Source: DASYKT01 sp035995185 (lineage in GTDB: Bacteria; Acidobacteriota; Blastocatellia; Pyrinomonadales; Pyrinomonadaceae). Taken from it: a stretch of 64,000 bases of DNA. The stretch covers positions 377,411 to 441,410 of the forward strand of contig DASYKT010000011.1 in assembly GCA_035995185.1 (NCBI GenBank), in the 5' to 3' direction. This document shows, piece after piece, positions 41,582-50,876 of this stretch. The notes beneath the pieces are model-generated. The model was given only the letters and a program-made list of their open reading frames with translations, was not told where the DNA came from and ran no database searches. Each line of letters opens with the position of its first letter. Position 1 is the first letter of the stretch. The position numbers were made by a program, and so were the translations under genes.

Positions 41582-42388
41582 CTAAACAGCATCCAAATAA
41601 TCCCTGATGATCGCGATCGTTTCCCGCGGATGACTCATGTGCGGGCAATGGCCCGTGGCATCCATCAGGCGAAGAGCGCTGCCGGGCATGGCCCGATGCA
41701 TAAATTCGCCTACCGAAACCGGAGCGATCGCATCGTCGAGGACTTGAATAATAAGCGACGGAACGGTTATTTTCGCCAGATCGGCGCGGTTATCGGAGTA
41801 AAAAGTGGCCTCGGCAAAGCGCCGCGAGATCTCAGGGTCGATAGAGCAAAAACTTTCTTCCAGTTCCTGAACAAGCTCCGGGCGGTCAATGTTTTTCATC
41901 ACGACCGGCGCCAGGAAACTGGCCCAACCCAGGTAGTTTTTATCCATCAGGTCGAGCAGCCCTTCAATATCGGCGCGCTCAAACCCGCCGATATAATCGG
42001 GCGGAGTGTTTATATAACACGGGGAAGGAACGATCTGGATCAGGTGAGTAAAAAGGCCTGGCCGTTCGATGGAAGCCAGCGCGCCTATCATGCAGCTGAC
42101 GGAATGCCCGACGAAAATCACGTCTTTAAGATCCAGCGCATCGCAAATTTCCAGCACATCCTGAGCATAACCGTTCAAATTCGAGTAACGGCCAGGCTGG
42201 TAAGCGCCGACATCCGACCCTCCCGATCCAACATAGTCGAATAAAATAATCCGAAAATCTTCCTCAAAAGCGGGCGCCACAAAACGCCACATATTCTGGT
42301 CACAGCCAAACCCATGCGCAAACATCAGGTTACGCGTACCCCGGCCTGAAATTTTGACGTTATTTCGCTGTAAAATATTTTCAGTCAT
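41582..42388 (-). CDS. RsbQ-like alpha/beta hydrolase
   Basis: The 268-residue protein matches RsbQ of Bacillus, the stress-pathway hydrolase related to plant D14/KAI2 receptors. The triad falls at S96 (GHSVSC), D219 (LDDAIAP) and H247 (TGHCPH), the same positions as in B. subtilis RsbQ as I recall them. The oxyanion region is AHGFGCDQNMW. In Bacillus, RsbQ activates the PAS-PP2C protein RsbP; here the partner gene encodes a PAS histidine kinase. It probably makes or binds a small ligand for that PAS domain. Confidence 0.88.
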   Translation of the reverse strand: MTENILQRNNVKISGRGTRNLMFAHGFGCDQNMWRFVAPAFEEDFRIILFDYVGSGGSDVGAYQPGRYSNLNGYAQDVLEICDALDLKDVIFVGHSVSCMIGALASIERPGLFTHLIQIVPSPCYINTPPDYIGGFERADIEGLLDLMDKNYLGWASFLAPVVMKNIDRPELVQELEESFCSIDPEISRRFAEATFYSDNRADLAKITVPSLIIQVLDDAIAPVSVGEFMHRAMPGSALRLMDATGHCPHMSHPRETIAIIRDYLDAV

Positions 42389-42510
42389 ACCGCACTTAGA
42401 TAGATATTGCTGCGTTTTGATATCCCGGGAATATTAGCACAATTCAGAACAGATACTTTGTAAAACAATAAATGATGAACAAGTTCATTCCGGATGCGGG
42501 TCAGCCACCG

Positions 42511-44340
42511 TTAGCGGTCGTTTCGGATCAATTTGAGCGTGTAATTCATTTCAGCATCAACACCATTCAAATATTCGTCGATCGTAGGTTGAACCTCATG
42601 GTCCGGCATGACTCCGCGTCCGAAGGGAATGTCGCCGCCTACTTCTACTACGAATTTAAGCAGTGGAATTCTGATCGTTATTTGGCTATTGGGAAGAGTC
42701 AATGTGATCTGAAAACCGCTGGTATTCCCGTAATAACCACCGCCCGTCTCTTCACCGATAAAAACGGCCTGACGATTTCCTTTAATGATGCTCGCAAATT
42801 CCGAACCGCCCGAATAAGTTAAGCCGCCGGTTAAAACGTAGAGCTTACCGGTATATGCATCCTGGCGCGGCGCGGCCGGAGGAAGAATTTCCTTTCTTCT
42901 CAAAAGCCTGCCATCGCTGGCTACATAATGTTCGCGGTTGATAGCTGCCTCAAGCCTGTCCTGCTTTTCTTTCGTGTTGTAATTTGTGTATTTCAGAAAT
43001 GAATATACCGGCCCCGATGCCTGAACATAGCGATATTTTGTGTAAGGTTGATCCGTTAAAAAAGCAAAAACGTAATCTTCCAACCCTTCTTCGCCACCGT
43101 CATTTTTTCTGATGTCTATGATCAGATGTTCAACTCCCCGGTCCCTGATCTGCCGGAACGCCTGGTCGGTGAATCCTTTGAAATCGAATTTCTCATTTCT
43201 AAAGATCGTGTCAAAGGTGTTGAATGTTAGTATCGCCGTTTTTATCTCAGGCTGAAACTCGATCTTTGCGGCAGTGAAATCGCTCTCTCGCGACAGAACG
43301 GACTCTTTCCAGAGCCGGCGATATTCGCTGTATTTGACGCCGCGCACATTATCCAAAACAACCGGGCTATTTGTTTTCGGATCGGCCAACTCAACCGCAA
43401 AATTTTCCGAACTTCCGAAACATCGCAGATAGTACGAGGGGAAAGCACCATTTTCTTCTATCCAGCGGTATTTTCCCGAAACGATATAACCATCGTCAGG
43501 TTCGATGGAGAAAAATGTTTTGACGATCTCATCGATACTTTTTCCGTTGATCTTTGTCAGCAAGAGCCCTTTCGTCTTAAAGCCGTCAAGATCGTTGACG
43601 ATAACGGCGCGTTTGTTCAGAAATTTCACCTGAAAGGGAAAGTAACGGCCAAACGTCTGGAAATAGCTCGAATCGTCGGCTGAGAGACGGATCGACGTAT
43701 GGCCTTCTTTAGTAAAAGCTACGATAGGTGCGATCACCCGGTAAAAGTCCAGGATGGGCATTTTATCGCGCAGCAGTTTTCTTTGGGCTGCGCAAAAATC
43801 ATCGAATTGCTTGTAAGTCGAATACCAGTTCAAGCCTGTGTGCGCTTCTTTCAAACTGCTGACGAGAAGATCAAAATCCTGTTGGAGCGACGTGAGCGCG
43901 TACATTACCGGTTGATCTGAAAGCCGGTTGACGCGGATCGAATACCCGCCCGCCGGAGGGTTCTTCGGTTTTTTCAACGGTTTTATCAAAAGGAGGTATC
44001 TACCCTTATTTTCCGGCGCAAAATAGATTTTTTCAGGGCCCGTATTTCCGTTCGGCGAGTCTTGCTCCTTGATGAGAGTGCCTTTCGCGTCCGTCAAACG
44101 CAGCATCAGATCCATGCCTTTTTGCTCGACGACGATCGAATATCGCTGCCCCGCTTCGAGTTCAAAGGCAAACGAATGTTCTTCGTCAATTTTGATCTGA
44201 AAGTCTTTGTATTGATGATCGGGTTTGATGACCAGCGGCAAATTTCCGGGTGATTGTGCAAAGACCGGACCCACAACCACAAACAACAAAAGCGTAACGA
44301 CCAGGAGATTTGCCCGCAAATAGCATTGGTTTTTTGACAT
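42511..44340 (-). CDS. Exported S41 family peptidase (C-terminal processing/tricorn type)
   Basis: The product (609 aa) has a signal peptide (LLVVTLLLFVVVGPVFAQ) and a PPC-like beta domain at about 35-140 (DHQYKDFQIKIDEEHSF, GRYLLLIKPL). A helical linker precedes the S41 catalytic domain, with KLYVLTGGLTYSGGSEFASI carrying the nucleophile Ser. The start is set at ATG 44340 (MSKNQCYLR), which gives a normal signal peptide; the open frame goes 11 codons further. It is probably a periplasmic protease or peptide-binding relative. It is transcribed away from the suf locus. Confidence 0.85.
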   Translation of the reverse strand: MSKNQCYLRANLLVVTLLLFVVVGPVFAQSPGNLPLVIKPDHQYKDFQIKIDEEHSFAFELEAGQRYSIVVEQKGMDLMLRLTDAKGTLIKEQDSPNGNTGPEKIYFAPENKGRYLLLIKPLKKPKNPPAGGYSIRVNRLSDQPVMYALTSLQQDFDLLVSSLKEAHTGLNWYSTYKQFDDFCAAQRKLLRDKMPILDFYRVIAPIVAFTKEGHTSIRLSADDSSYFQTFGRYFPFQVKFLNKRAVIVNDLDGFKTKGLLLTKINGKSIDEIVKTFFSIEPDDGYIVSGKYRWIEENGAFPSYYLRCFGSSENFAVELADPKTNSPVVLDNVRGVKYSEYRRLWKESVLSRESDFTAAKIEFQPEIKTAILTFNTFDTIFRNEKFDFKGFTDQAFRQIRDRGVEHLIIDIRKNDGGEEGLEDYVFAFLTDQPYTKYRYVQASGPVYSFLKYTNYNTKEKQDRLEAAINREHYVASDGRLLRRKEILPPAAPRQDAYTGKLYVLTGGLTYSGGSEFASIIKGNRQAVFIGEETGGGYYGNTSGFQITLTLPNSQITIRIPLLKFVVEVGGDIPFGRGVMPDHEVQPTIDEYLNGVDAEMNYTLKLIRNDR

Positions 44341-44478
44341 AGATCGAGTATTCGCTGAAGGCCTGTAGCCCAACGTGTAAACGGTTCAAGTTAAATATCT
44401 TAATTCGACAAAGAGTCGCTATTTTACACGGTTATGCGAGGACTTCGTTGCACAAATCACATGACCCGTCTTTGAATC

Positions 44479-44507
44479 TTGAGAAAAAAGTAAAGATTTG
44501 GTACAAT
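44479..44507 (+). promoter_or_regulatory. Promoter of the suf locus
   Basis: TTGAGA (44479-44484), a 17-bp spacer and TACAAT (44502-44507) form a good sigma-70 promoter about 40 bp upstream of the Rrf2 regulator gene. No clear Rrf2 operator palindrome was found. Confidence 0.65.
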
Positions 44508-44545
44508 TAACCTTGCTTTTACGTAATATTTTGGCTGGGGAGAGT

Positions 44546-45052
44546 ATGAAGATATCGGCGCAGGAAGAATACGGGCTGCGATGCCTGGTGCAACTGGCTT
44601 CGTTAAAGGAAGGCGAAGCGCTGACTTTGCCCCAGTTGGCTGAGCGTGAAGGGATCTCCGTGGCCAATGCCGGCAAGCTCTTGTGGCTGCTGAACAAAGC
44701 CGGTATGGTCCAGGCGACGCGCGGCACCAAGGGCGGCTATCACCTGGCGCGCCCGGCCGGTGAGATACGCCTGAGCGAAGTATTGAGAGTGATGGAATCA
44801 GACGAAGTAGACGCGCACTGCGACAATTATACGGGCGTTTTAGACAGCTGCGTGCATAAAGGCGATTGCGGCATCCGCTCGGTGATCGTGGGACTGCACG
44901 AAGTGGTGCAGCATGCGCTTTCGCAGATCACGCTGGCACAGATCATCGGCACCGAATCGGCCGTCGATGCGGCTTTTCATCAGATCAAAGGAATTAACTG
45001 GGAACTCGATCGTGAAAAAATTGGGGGCGTGGGACTGAGGATAAGAAATTAA
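44546..45052 (+). CDS. Rrf2/IscR-family iron-sulfur regulator of the suf locus
   Basis: The repressor-type protein (168 aa) has a winged helix at the N-terminus (MKISAQEEYGLRCLVQLA, LPQLAEREGISVANAGKLL, KGGYHLARP). Three Cys residues, C92, C102 and C108, sit where IscR binds its [2Fe-2S] cluster (IscR uses C92, C98 and C104). The spacing is slightly longer here. ATG 44546 has GGGGAG upstream; the TTG at 44498 lies in the promoter. It is the first gene of the suf locus and starts 2 bp before sufB, so it probably autoregulates the operon according to Fe-S status. Confidence 0.92.
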   Translation: MKISAQEEYGLRCLVQLASLKEGEALTLPQLAEREGISVANAGKLLWLLNKAGMVQATRGTKGGYHLARPAGEIRLSEVLRVMESDEVDAHCDNYTGVLDSCVHKGDCGIRSVIVGLHEVVQHALSQITLAQIIGTESAVDAAFHQIKGINWELDREKIGGVGLRIRN

Positions 45053-45053
45053 G

Positions 45054-46493
45054 ATGAGTACGGCAGCAGAACTTTTAACAAACAGGGAATACAAATACGG
45101 ATTCGTTACCGATATTGAAACGGAAACTATTCCGATCGGACTTTCCGAAGACACCGTCCGCCTGATCTCCGCCAAAAAGAACGAGCCGGAATGGATGCTC
45201 GAATTTCGCTTAAAAGCCTATCGCCACTGGCTGAAAATGGACGAGCCTAACTACTGGGCCAATATCAATTATCCGAAGATCGATTACCAGGAGATCACCT
45301 ATTACGCGGCGCCGAAAAAGAAAGAGACCAAGGAAAGCCTGGATGAGGTCGATCCCGAACTCTTAAAGACCTTTGAAAAACTCGGCATCCCGATCACTGA
45401 ACAGAAAATGCTCGCCAATGTGGCGGTCGATGCGGTGTTCGATTCGGTTTCGGTGGCGACGACCTATAAGAAAAAACTGGCAAAAGCCGGCGTGATATTT
45501 TGCTCGTTTTCCGAAGCGCTGCAGGAATACCCGGAACTGATCAAAAAATACCTGGGCACAGTGGTGCCGACCGGCGATAACTTTTTTGCCGCGCTTAATT
45601 CGGCGGTTTTCTCTGACGGCTCGTTCGTTTTTATTCCTAAGGGCGTGCGCTGCCCGATGGAACTTTCAACTTATTTCCGCATCAATACGCAGAATTCGGG
45701 ACAGTTTGAACGCACGCTGATCGTGGCGGAAGAAGGCGGCTATGTGGCCTATAACGAAGGCTGCACGGCGCCGCAGTTTGACACCAACCAGCTTCACGCG
45801 GCGGTGGTCGAACTGATTGCGCTCGATAACGCGGAGATCAAATATTCGACCGTGCAAAACTGGTACGCCGGCGATGAGAACGGCAAAGGCGGCATCTTTA
45901 ATTTCGTGACCAAGCGCGGGGCCTGCCGTGGGATAAATTCGAAAATTTCCTGGACCCAGGTAGAGACCGGTTCGGCGATCACGTGGAAATACCCGAGCGT
46001 TATTTTGCAGGGTGATAATTCCATCGGTGAGTTTTACTCCGTCGCGCTGACCAACAACATGCAGGAAGCCGACACGGGAACCAAGATGATCCACCTCGGC
46101 AAAAACACCAGTTCGACCATCATTTCCAAGGGGATATCCGCCGGGCGTTCGAACAACAACTATCGCGGGTTGGTGAAAATGATGCCGAAAGCCGAAGGCG
46201 CGCGTAATTATACACAGTGCGATTCGATGCTGATCGGCGACCAGTGTCACGCAAATACTTTTCCGTATATCGAAGTGATGAACAACACGGCCCGCGTCGA
46301 GCACGAAGCCACGACTTCGAAGATCAGCGAAGAGCAGTTGTTTTACCTGCAGCAGCGCGGCCTCTCTCAGGAAGACGCCGTCTCGCTCATCATCAACGGC
46401 TTTTGCAAAGAGGTTTTTCGCGAACTGCCGATGGAATACGCCGTCGAAGCGCAGAAACTTTTGGGCCTGAAGCTGGAAGGAAGTGTCGGGTAG
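45054..46493 (+). CDS. sufB: SufB, Fe-S cluster scaffold subunit
   Basis: SufB (479 aa) is the scaffold in the SufBC2D complex, where the new cluster forms. Family segments are easy to see: EPNYWANINYPKIDYQEI, GTVVPTGDNFFAALNSAVFSDG, FIPKGVRCPMELSTYF, EGCTAPQF, SVALTNNMQEADTGTKMIH and RVEHEATTSKISEEQLFY. The length is typical. Two unrelated small ORFs and three other genes separate it from sufC and sufD, which is unusual. Confidence 0.96.
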   Translation: MSTAAELLTNREYKYGFVTDIETETIPIGLSEDTVRLISAKKNEPEWMLEFRLKAYRHWLKMDEPNYWANINYPKIDYQEITYYAAPKKKETKESLDEVDPELLKTFEKLGIPITEQKMLANVAVDAVFDSVSVATTYKKKLAKAGVIFCSFSEALQEYPELIKKYLGTVVPTGDNFFAALNSAVFSDGSFVFIPKGVRCPMELSTYFRINTQNSGQFERTLIVAEEGGYVAYNEGCTAPQFDTNQLHAAVVELIALDNAEIKYSTVQNWYAGDENGKGGIFNFVTKRGACRGINSKISWTQVETGSAITWKYPSVILQGDNSIGEFYSVALTNNMQEADTGTKMIHLGKNTSSTIISKGISAGRSNNNYRGLVKMMPKAEGARNYTQCDSMLIGDQCHANTFPYIEVMNNTARVEHEATTSKISEEQLFYLQQRGLSQEDAVSLIINGFCKEVFRELPMEYAVEAQKLLGLKLEGSVG

Positions 46494-46532
46494 TGGCAAA
46501 TACCGTTCGCGTGAGCGAATGGGTCGGGAGCT

Positions 46533-46880
46533 ATGGTTAAACGAACGCCGCAGGAAAAGAAAGAATTAAGTTATGCGAAAGATCGCCGAAATACTTACGG
46601 CGAAAGTGATAAAGGTTCGCGCAAGACGATTCCGGCTAATAAAGCTCGGGTAAATCGCTTATACCGCAGAAAAGTAAATGATGTTTTACAGGCAGCACCG
46701 GAACTGGCCGAGCCTGAGGTCGTGGATGCGGTTGAACATAAAGTTGCTTCGGTCAAAAGAAAGGTTTGGAAAAAAAGTCCCGACACTCCATTGGGCGAAG
46801 TAGTTGAAATGCGACTTGAACGACGCGAAACTAATTCTGGAAATGGCAAGACAGCCAGGAAAAAGAAGGCGAGTTTCTAA
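46533..46880 (+). CDS. Small basic conserved protein of unknown function
   Basis: This protein (115 aa) is rich in Lys and Arg, with MVKRTPQEKKELSYAKDRR, GSRKTIPANKARVNR and KSPDTPLGEVVEMRLERRE. I recall similar small proteins scattered in many bacteria, often next to a HicB-like partner, but no function is known to me. Here it overlaps a HicB-like fragment in another frame. It may be an addiction-type or mobile cargo gene inserted in the suf locus. Confidence 0.6.
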   Translation: MVKRTPQEKKELSYAKDRRNTYGESDKGSRKTIPANKARVNRLYRRKVNDVLQAAPELAEPEVVDAVEHKVASVKRKVWKKSPDTPLGEVVEMRLERRETNSGNGKTARKKKASF

Positions 46881-47083
46881 AAAATCTCAAGATCGAGGTT
46901 GAACAAGAAACGGACGGGCGATGGGTAGTGAGCATGAATGGAGTTGTAGTTTACGGCGAGACAAAAGAGGAGGCGATATTACGTTGCAAAGACCTGGCAT
47001 ATGCGGTATTCGTCGAAGCGTCCGGTGACGGGGGGGGCCACCTTTTTTGCAAATTCCATACGAGTTCGACTTTATTAATATGA
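46841..47083 (+). pseudogene. HicB-like fragment without a visible start codon
   Basis: The frame is open from after a stop at 46832-46834 to TGA 47081-47083. It translates to a HicB-type core (LKIEVEQETDGRWVVSMNG, YGETKEEAILRCKDLAY) but has no ATG, GTG or TTG before the core; the first GTG lies inside it. A run of eight G residues near 47029-47038 precedes an unrelated tail. It may be a decayed antitoxin or depend on a frameshift from the preceding ORF. Confidence 0.5.
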
Positions 47084-47469
47084 AAAAGATCCAGGTAGAA
47101 GGAACGCCTGTTCCCAAGGGCCATTACTCACAAGCCATTGTTCACAATGGCCTTGTTTATGTTTCGGGCCAATTGCCGATGGACATGGTCAACGGGGAGC
47201 CAGTAAAAGGCGGGATCGAAGAGCAGACCGAAAAAGCTCTGCGAAATGTTGAGGCGATTTTAAAAGCGGCGGGCAGTGATTTGACTCAAGTCATTCAGAT
47301 GACGATCTACATTTCCGACGGGGAATATTGGGCCGCGGTCAACGAAGTTTTTGCGCGGATAATGGGCGATCATCGCCCGGCGCGGGCGATCGTGCCGGTC
47401 AAGGATCTGCATTTCGGTTTAGGGATAGAAATTCAGGCGGTGGCAGTAGCCGCAGCGGTGAAAGAATGA
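47080..47469 (+). CDS. ridA: RidA family enamine/imine deaminase
   Basis: RidA-type proteins (129 aa here) hydrolyse reactive enamines and imines made by PLP enzymes. Signatures: GHYSQAIVHNGLVYVSGQLPMD, EQTEKALRNVEAIL, and the Arg in DHRPARAIVPVKDL that binds substrate carboxylate. ATG 47080 gives the normal N-terminus (MKKIQVEGTPVPKGHYSQA). The DJ-1 gene overlaps its end by 4 bp. Its place near a PLP enzyme gene (sufS) fits its known role, but that is only suggestive. Confidence 0.93.
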   Translation: MKKIQVEGTPVPKGHYSQAIVHNGLVYVSGQLPMDMVNGEPVKGGIEEQTEKALRNVEAILKAAGSDLTQVIQMTIYISDGEYWAAVNEVFARIMGDHRPARAIVPVKDLHFGLGIEIQAVAVAAAVKE

Positions 47470-48083
47470 AAGTAAGCATTGTAATTTTCGACAAATTTAC
47501 CGATATCGATCTCTTTTTGATGTGGGACTTGCTTAACCGCGTCCGCGCGGAAAACTGGGAAGTAAAGATCCTGGGCGAGCGGGGTTTTCATACTTCTGCC
47601 ACGGATATTGAAATAAAAACGCACGGCCGGATCGAAGAAGCCAACGATTCTGACGCGGTGCTTTTTGTCAGCGGTTACGGCACCCGGGACCGCATCACGG
47701 ATGAAAATTGGTTGGCGAAATTCAAGCTCAACCCGGAGAAACAATTTATCGGTTCTATTTGTTCCGGCAGCCTGATAATGGCCAAACTCGGATTGCTCGA
47801 AGGTAAAACGGCAACGACCTATCCAACCACAAAATCGGTTTTGGAAAGTTTAGGAGTCGAGGTGGTCGAAAAGCCTTTTATCGCGCACGGCAATATTGCC
47901 ACCGCCGGGGGATGCCTGGCACAGCAGTATTTGGTCGGTTGGGTGATCGAAAACCTGGCCGGAGAAGATTGGCGCAAGATCGTGCTCAAATCGATCCAGC
48001 CCGTCGGCGAAGGCTTGTTTTTTGACGACGTACCGGAATTGGCAAAACTTTATGTGCCGCGGGCAAGTTCGGCGTTGGTTTAA
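47466..48083 (+). CDS. DJ-1/PfpI family protein
   Basis: The 205-residue protein has the flavodoxin-like fold of the family, with the nucleophile elbow SICSGSLIMAKLGLL, where C99 is the candidate catalytic or redox Cys. Other segments are VSIVIFDKFTDID and GNIATAGGCLAQQYL. A longer open frame exists upstream, but ATG 47466 gives the correct family start and a 4-bp overlap with ridA. Members act as glyoxalases, amidases or stress proteins; which applies cannot be told. Confidence 0.88.
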   Translation: MKVSIVIFDKFTDIDLFLMWDLLNRVRAENWEVKILGERGFHTSATDIEIKTHGRIEEANDSDAVLFVSGYGTRDRITDENWLAKFKLNPEKQFIGSICSGSLIMAKLGLLEGKTATTYPTTKSVLESLGVEVVEKPFIAHGNIATAGGCLAQQYLVGWVIENLAGEDWRKIVLKSIQPVGEGLFFDDVPELAKLYVPRASSALV

Positions 48084-48097
48084 TTGTTTAATTTAAG

Positions 48098-48793
48098 ATG
48101 AGAACACATAAAAAAGATTCACAACATACGACCCCCAGGGACGCAGTAAACCTGCTGCGCGACGGGAATTTTCGTTTTGTGAATAATTTGAAAACCAATC
48201 ACGACCTGCTTCAGCAGATCAATGAAACGCGTGATGGCCAGTTTCCTTTTGCCACGGTCTTAAGCTGTATCGACAGCCGCACGTCCGCCGAGCTTATTTT
48301 CGATCAGGGCCTCGGCGATATTTTCAGCATCCGGATCGCGGGAAGTGTGATCAACGAAGATATTTTGGGCAGTATGGAATTTGCCTGTAATATTTCCGGT
48401 TCGACCTTGATCGTTGTGCTGGGCCATACAAATTGCGGCGCCATTCGCGGCGCGTGCGACAATCTGCAGATGGGAAATCTTTCGACGCTTCTTAACAAGA
48501 TCCAGCCGTCGGTTTATTACGAAAGAACGGTGAAGGAAAACCGCAGCTCGGAAAACCGCGAATTTGTCGAAAAGGTTTCACGCATACAGGTCAAACGAAG
48601 CGTGGAAAACATCATCGAGCAAAGCGTGATACTGCGCGAGATGATTGAAAAAGGCCAGGTGGGATTGATAGGCGCGATCTATGACGTAAAGACCGGTTTG
48701 GTCGAATTTTTGGAAGAAACTTTTATGCTCGGCGACATCAAGCATTTTTTTCTCGACGTCGATGGAGAAACGGCGCACGCCAGATCTTATTAA
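48098..48793 (+). CDS. Beta-class carbonic anhydrase
   Basis: The enzyme (231 aa) interconverts CO2 and bicarbonate in the cytoplasm. Zinc ligands are C57, H110 and C113 with the Asp-Arg pair D59/R61: SCIDSRTSAEL and LGHTNCGAIRGAC. The flanking RIAGSVINEDILGSMEF is typical. It sits between DJ-1 and sufC. No signal peptide is seen. A small basal insert near residues 135-165 is less conserved. Confidence 0.93.
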   Translation: MRTHKKDSQHTTPRDAVNLLRDGNFRFVNNLKTNHDLLQQINETRDGQFPFATVLSCIDSRTSAELIFDQGLGDIFSIRIAGSVINEDILGSMEFACNISGSTLIVVLGHTNCGAIRGACDNLQMGNLSTLLNKIQPSVYYERTVKENRSSENREFVEKVSRIQVKRSVENIIEQSVILREMIEKGQVGLIGAIYDVKTGLVEFLEETFMLGDIKHFFLDVDGETAHARSY

Positions 48794-48806
48794 AATATTA
48801 GATACT

Positions 48807-49559
48807 ATGTTATTGGAAATTAAAGACTTACATGCAGGAATCGAAGGCCGGGAAATCCTTAAAGGCCTTAACCTGAGCGTTAAAAAAGGCGAGGTCCACG
48901 CCATCATGGGGCCGAACGGTTCGGGCAAATCGACCCTGGCGAAAGTGTTGACGGGGCATCCCGGATATAAAGTGATCAGCGGTGAAGTGCTTTATGAAGG
49001 CAAAAATTTGCTCGAACTAGACCCCGATGAGCGCGCCCGCGATGGTATTTTTCTGGCCTTTCAATATCCGGTGGAAATTCCGGGGGTGGCGAATGCGCAG
49101 TTTTTGCGGCTCGCCTACAACGAAAAGATGAGGCATCTCGGACAGGAAGAACTCGACCCGCTGGAATTTAACGACTATCTGAAAGAAAAAATGAAGATCG
49201 TCGAGATGGACAAGAGTTTCATTAATCGCGCGGTGAACGTAGGGTTTTCCGGCGGCGAAAAGAAACGTAATGAGATCCTTCAGATGGCCGTGCTCGAACC
49301 AAAACTGGCCGTGCTGGATGAGACGGATTCGGGCCTGGATATCGACGCGCTGCGGATCGTGGCCGAGGGCGTAAATAAATTGCGCTCGCCGGAAAATGCG
49401 GTCGTCGTGGTGACACATTATCAGCGGCTGCTCGATTATATCGTGCCCGATTTTGTGCATGTGCTGGCCGGCGGAAAGATCGTCAAAGACGGCGGCAAGG
49501 AATTGGCGTTGGAACTGGAAGCCAAAGGTTACGATTGGGTAAAGTCGGCGGGAGTTTAG
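48807..49559 (+). CDS. sufC: SufC, ATPase of the SufBCD complex
   Basis: SufC (250 aa) is an ABC-type ATPase driving conformational change in SufB and SufD. Walker A is GPNGSGKST, the signature FSGGEKKRNEI, Walker B LAVLDETDSGLD, and the H-switch is in VVVTHYQRLLDYI. ATG 48807 (MLLEIKDLHAG) matches the family start; the upstream in-frame ATG 48762 lies inside the carbonic anhydrase gene. sufD follows 4 bp later. Confidence 0.96.
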   Translation: MLLEIKDLHAGIEGREILKGLNLSVKKGEVHAIMGPNGSGKSTLAKVLTGHPGYKVISGEVLYEGKNLLELDPDERARDGIFLAFQYPVEIPGVANAQFLRLAYNEKMRHLGQEELDPLEFNDYLKEKMKIVEMDKSFINRAVNVGFSGGEKKRNEILQMAVLEPKLAVLDETDSGLDIDALRIVAEGVNKLRSPENAVVVVTHYQRLLDYIVPDFVHVLAGGKIVKDGGKELALELEAKGYDWVKSAGV

Positions 49560-49563
49560 GTTA

Positions 49564-50868
49564 ATGGGAGCGGAAATACAAAAACAAACTATCTACGATG
49601 CCGACTTTGGAGGCAGCCTGGCCGTTTCCGGGCAGCCCGTTTGGTTAAAGAGCATTCGTAAACAGGCGTTCAAATTTTTTACCGAAAACGGTTTCCCGAC
49701 GCCGCGTAATGAAGAATGGAAGTACACCAACACCGCGCCGATAGCGAAACAGGAATTCAGTTTTGAAACCGGCAAGGTCGAGACGGAAGTTGTAAAGAAT
49801 TTCACTTACGATGAATCCGCTCAAAATACCCTGGTGTTTATTGACGGAATTTTCGCGCAGGAATTTTCTCGTGTTGACGGTCAATTCAGCGCGGTTACTC
49901 TGAATGCGGCGTTCAAGGATGAAGAGCTGGTAAAGGTTGTCGAAGCAAAATTAGGAAAAGCGGCCGATTTTAAGAAGAACGGATTTGCCGCCTTAAACAG
50001 CGCTTTTTTAGATGAAGGTTTTTTGCTGCATGTTCCTCAAAATACACAGGTTAAAGAACCCATTCATCTGCTTTTTATTTCTACCGGCGGCAAAATAAGT
50101 TTTCCTCGCGTGCTGGTGGCGGCGGAAAAAGGCAGCGATGTTTTGTTGATAGAAAGTTTTGTCAGCGCGGGTCCGGGCCCGGCTTTTACCAACGCCGTTA
50201 CCGAGATCTTTGTGGAAGACAATGCCCGTGTCACTCATCATCGTATTCAGAAAGAGAACGCGGAGAGTTTTCATATCGGCACCACGCAGGCGGTCCTGGC
50301 GCGCGATAGCTATTACGATTCTACCAATATCAATTTTGGCGCAGCGCTTTCGCGGCATGATACGGGAATGGTTTTCACGGCTGAGGGCGCCGAATGTTTT
50401 ATCGACGGGCTCTATATGCTAAACGGCAGCCAGCATGCGGACACTCACTCCATCATTGACCATGCGGTGCCGCATTGCACTTCGCATCAAACTTATAAAG
50501 GCGTTTTGGGTGACAGGTCGCACGCGGTATTTAACGGTAAAGTGTTTGTCGGCGAAAACGCGCGCGGAACGAACGCGGAACAGTCGAATAAAAATCTGCT
50601 GCTGTCGAATGAAGCGCGGATCGACACCAAACCGCAGTTGGAAATTTTTAACGACGATGTGAAATGCGCGCACGGCGCGACCGTCGGGCAGCTTGAAGAT
50701 GAAGAAGTGTTTTACCTTTTAAGCCGGGGACTTCATCGTGACCTGGCGCGAAACCTGCTGACCTATGGGTTTGCTGAAGAGGTGATCAATAAGATAGAGA
50801 TCGGATCTATCAAAGAAGAATTGGATGAGGCAGTGTTAAATCGTTTAGAAGCAACTTTGGAAGTGTAA
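49564..50868 (+). CDS. sufD: SufD, SufB partner subunit
   Basis: SufD (434 aa) forms the heterodimer with SufB. Family segments: GFPTPRNEEWKYTNTAPI near residue 50, then LDEGFLLHVPQNTQVKEPI, EIFVEDNARVTHHRIQ, DGLYMLNGSQHADTHSII, AHGATVGQLEDEEVFYLLSR and GFAEEVINKI. The core and the end match SufD more than SufB. It lies directly after sufC. Confidence 0.95.
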   Translation: MGAEIQKQTIYDADFGGSLAVSGQPVWLKSIRKQAFKFFTENGFPTPRNEEWKYTNTAPIAKQEFSFETGKVETEVVKNFTYDESAQNTLVFIDGIFAQEFSRVDGQFSAVTLNAAFKDEELVKVVEAKLGKAADFKKNGFAALNSAFLDEGFLLHVPQNTQVKEPIHLLFISTGGKISFPRVLVAAEKGSDVLLIESFVSAGPGPAFTNAVTEIFVEDNARVTHHRIQKENAESFHIGTTQAVLARDSYYDSTNINFGAALSRHDTGMVFTAEGAECFIDGLYMLNGSQHADTHSIIDHAVPHCTSHQTYKGVLGDRSHAVFNGKVFVGENARGTNAEQSNKNLLLSNEARIDTKPQLEIFNDDVKCAHGATVGQLEDEEVFYLLSRGLHRDLARNLLTYGFAEEVINKIEIGSIKEELDEAVLNRLEATLEV

Positions 50869-50876
50869 AAAAAGCT

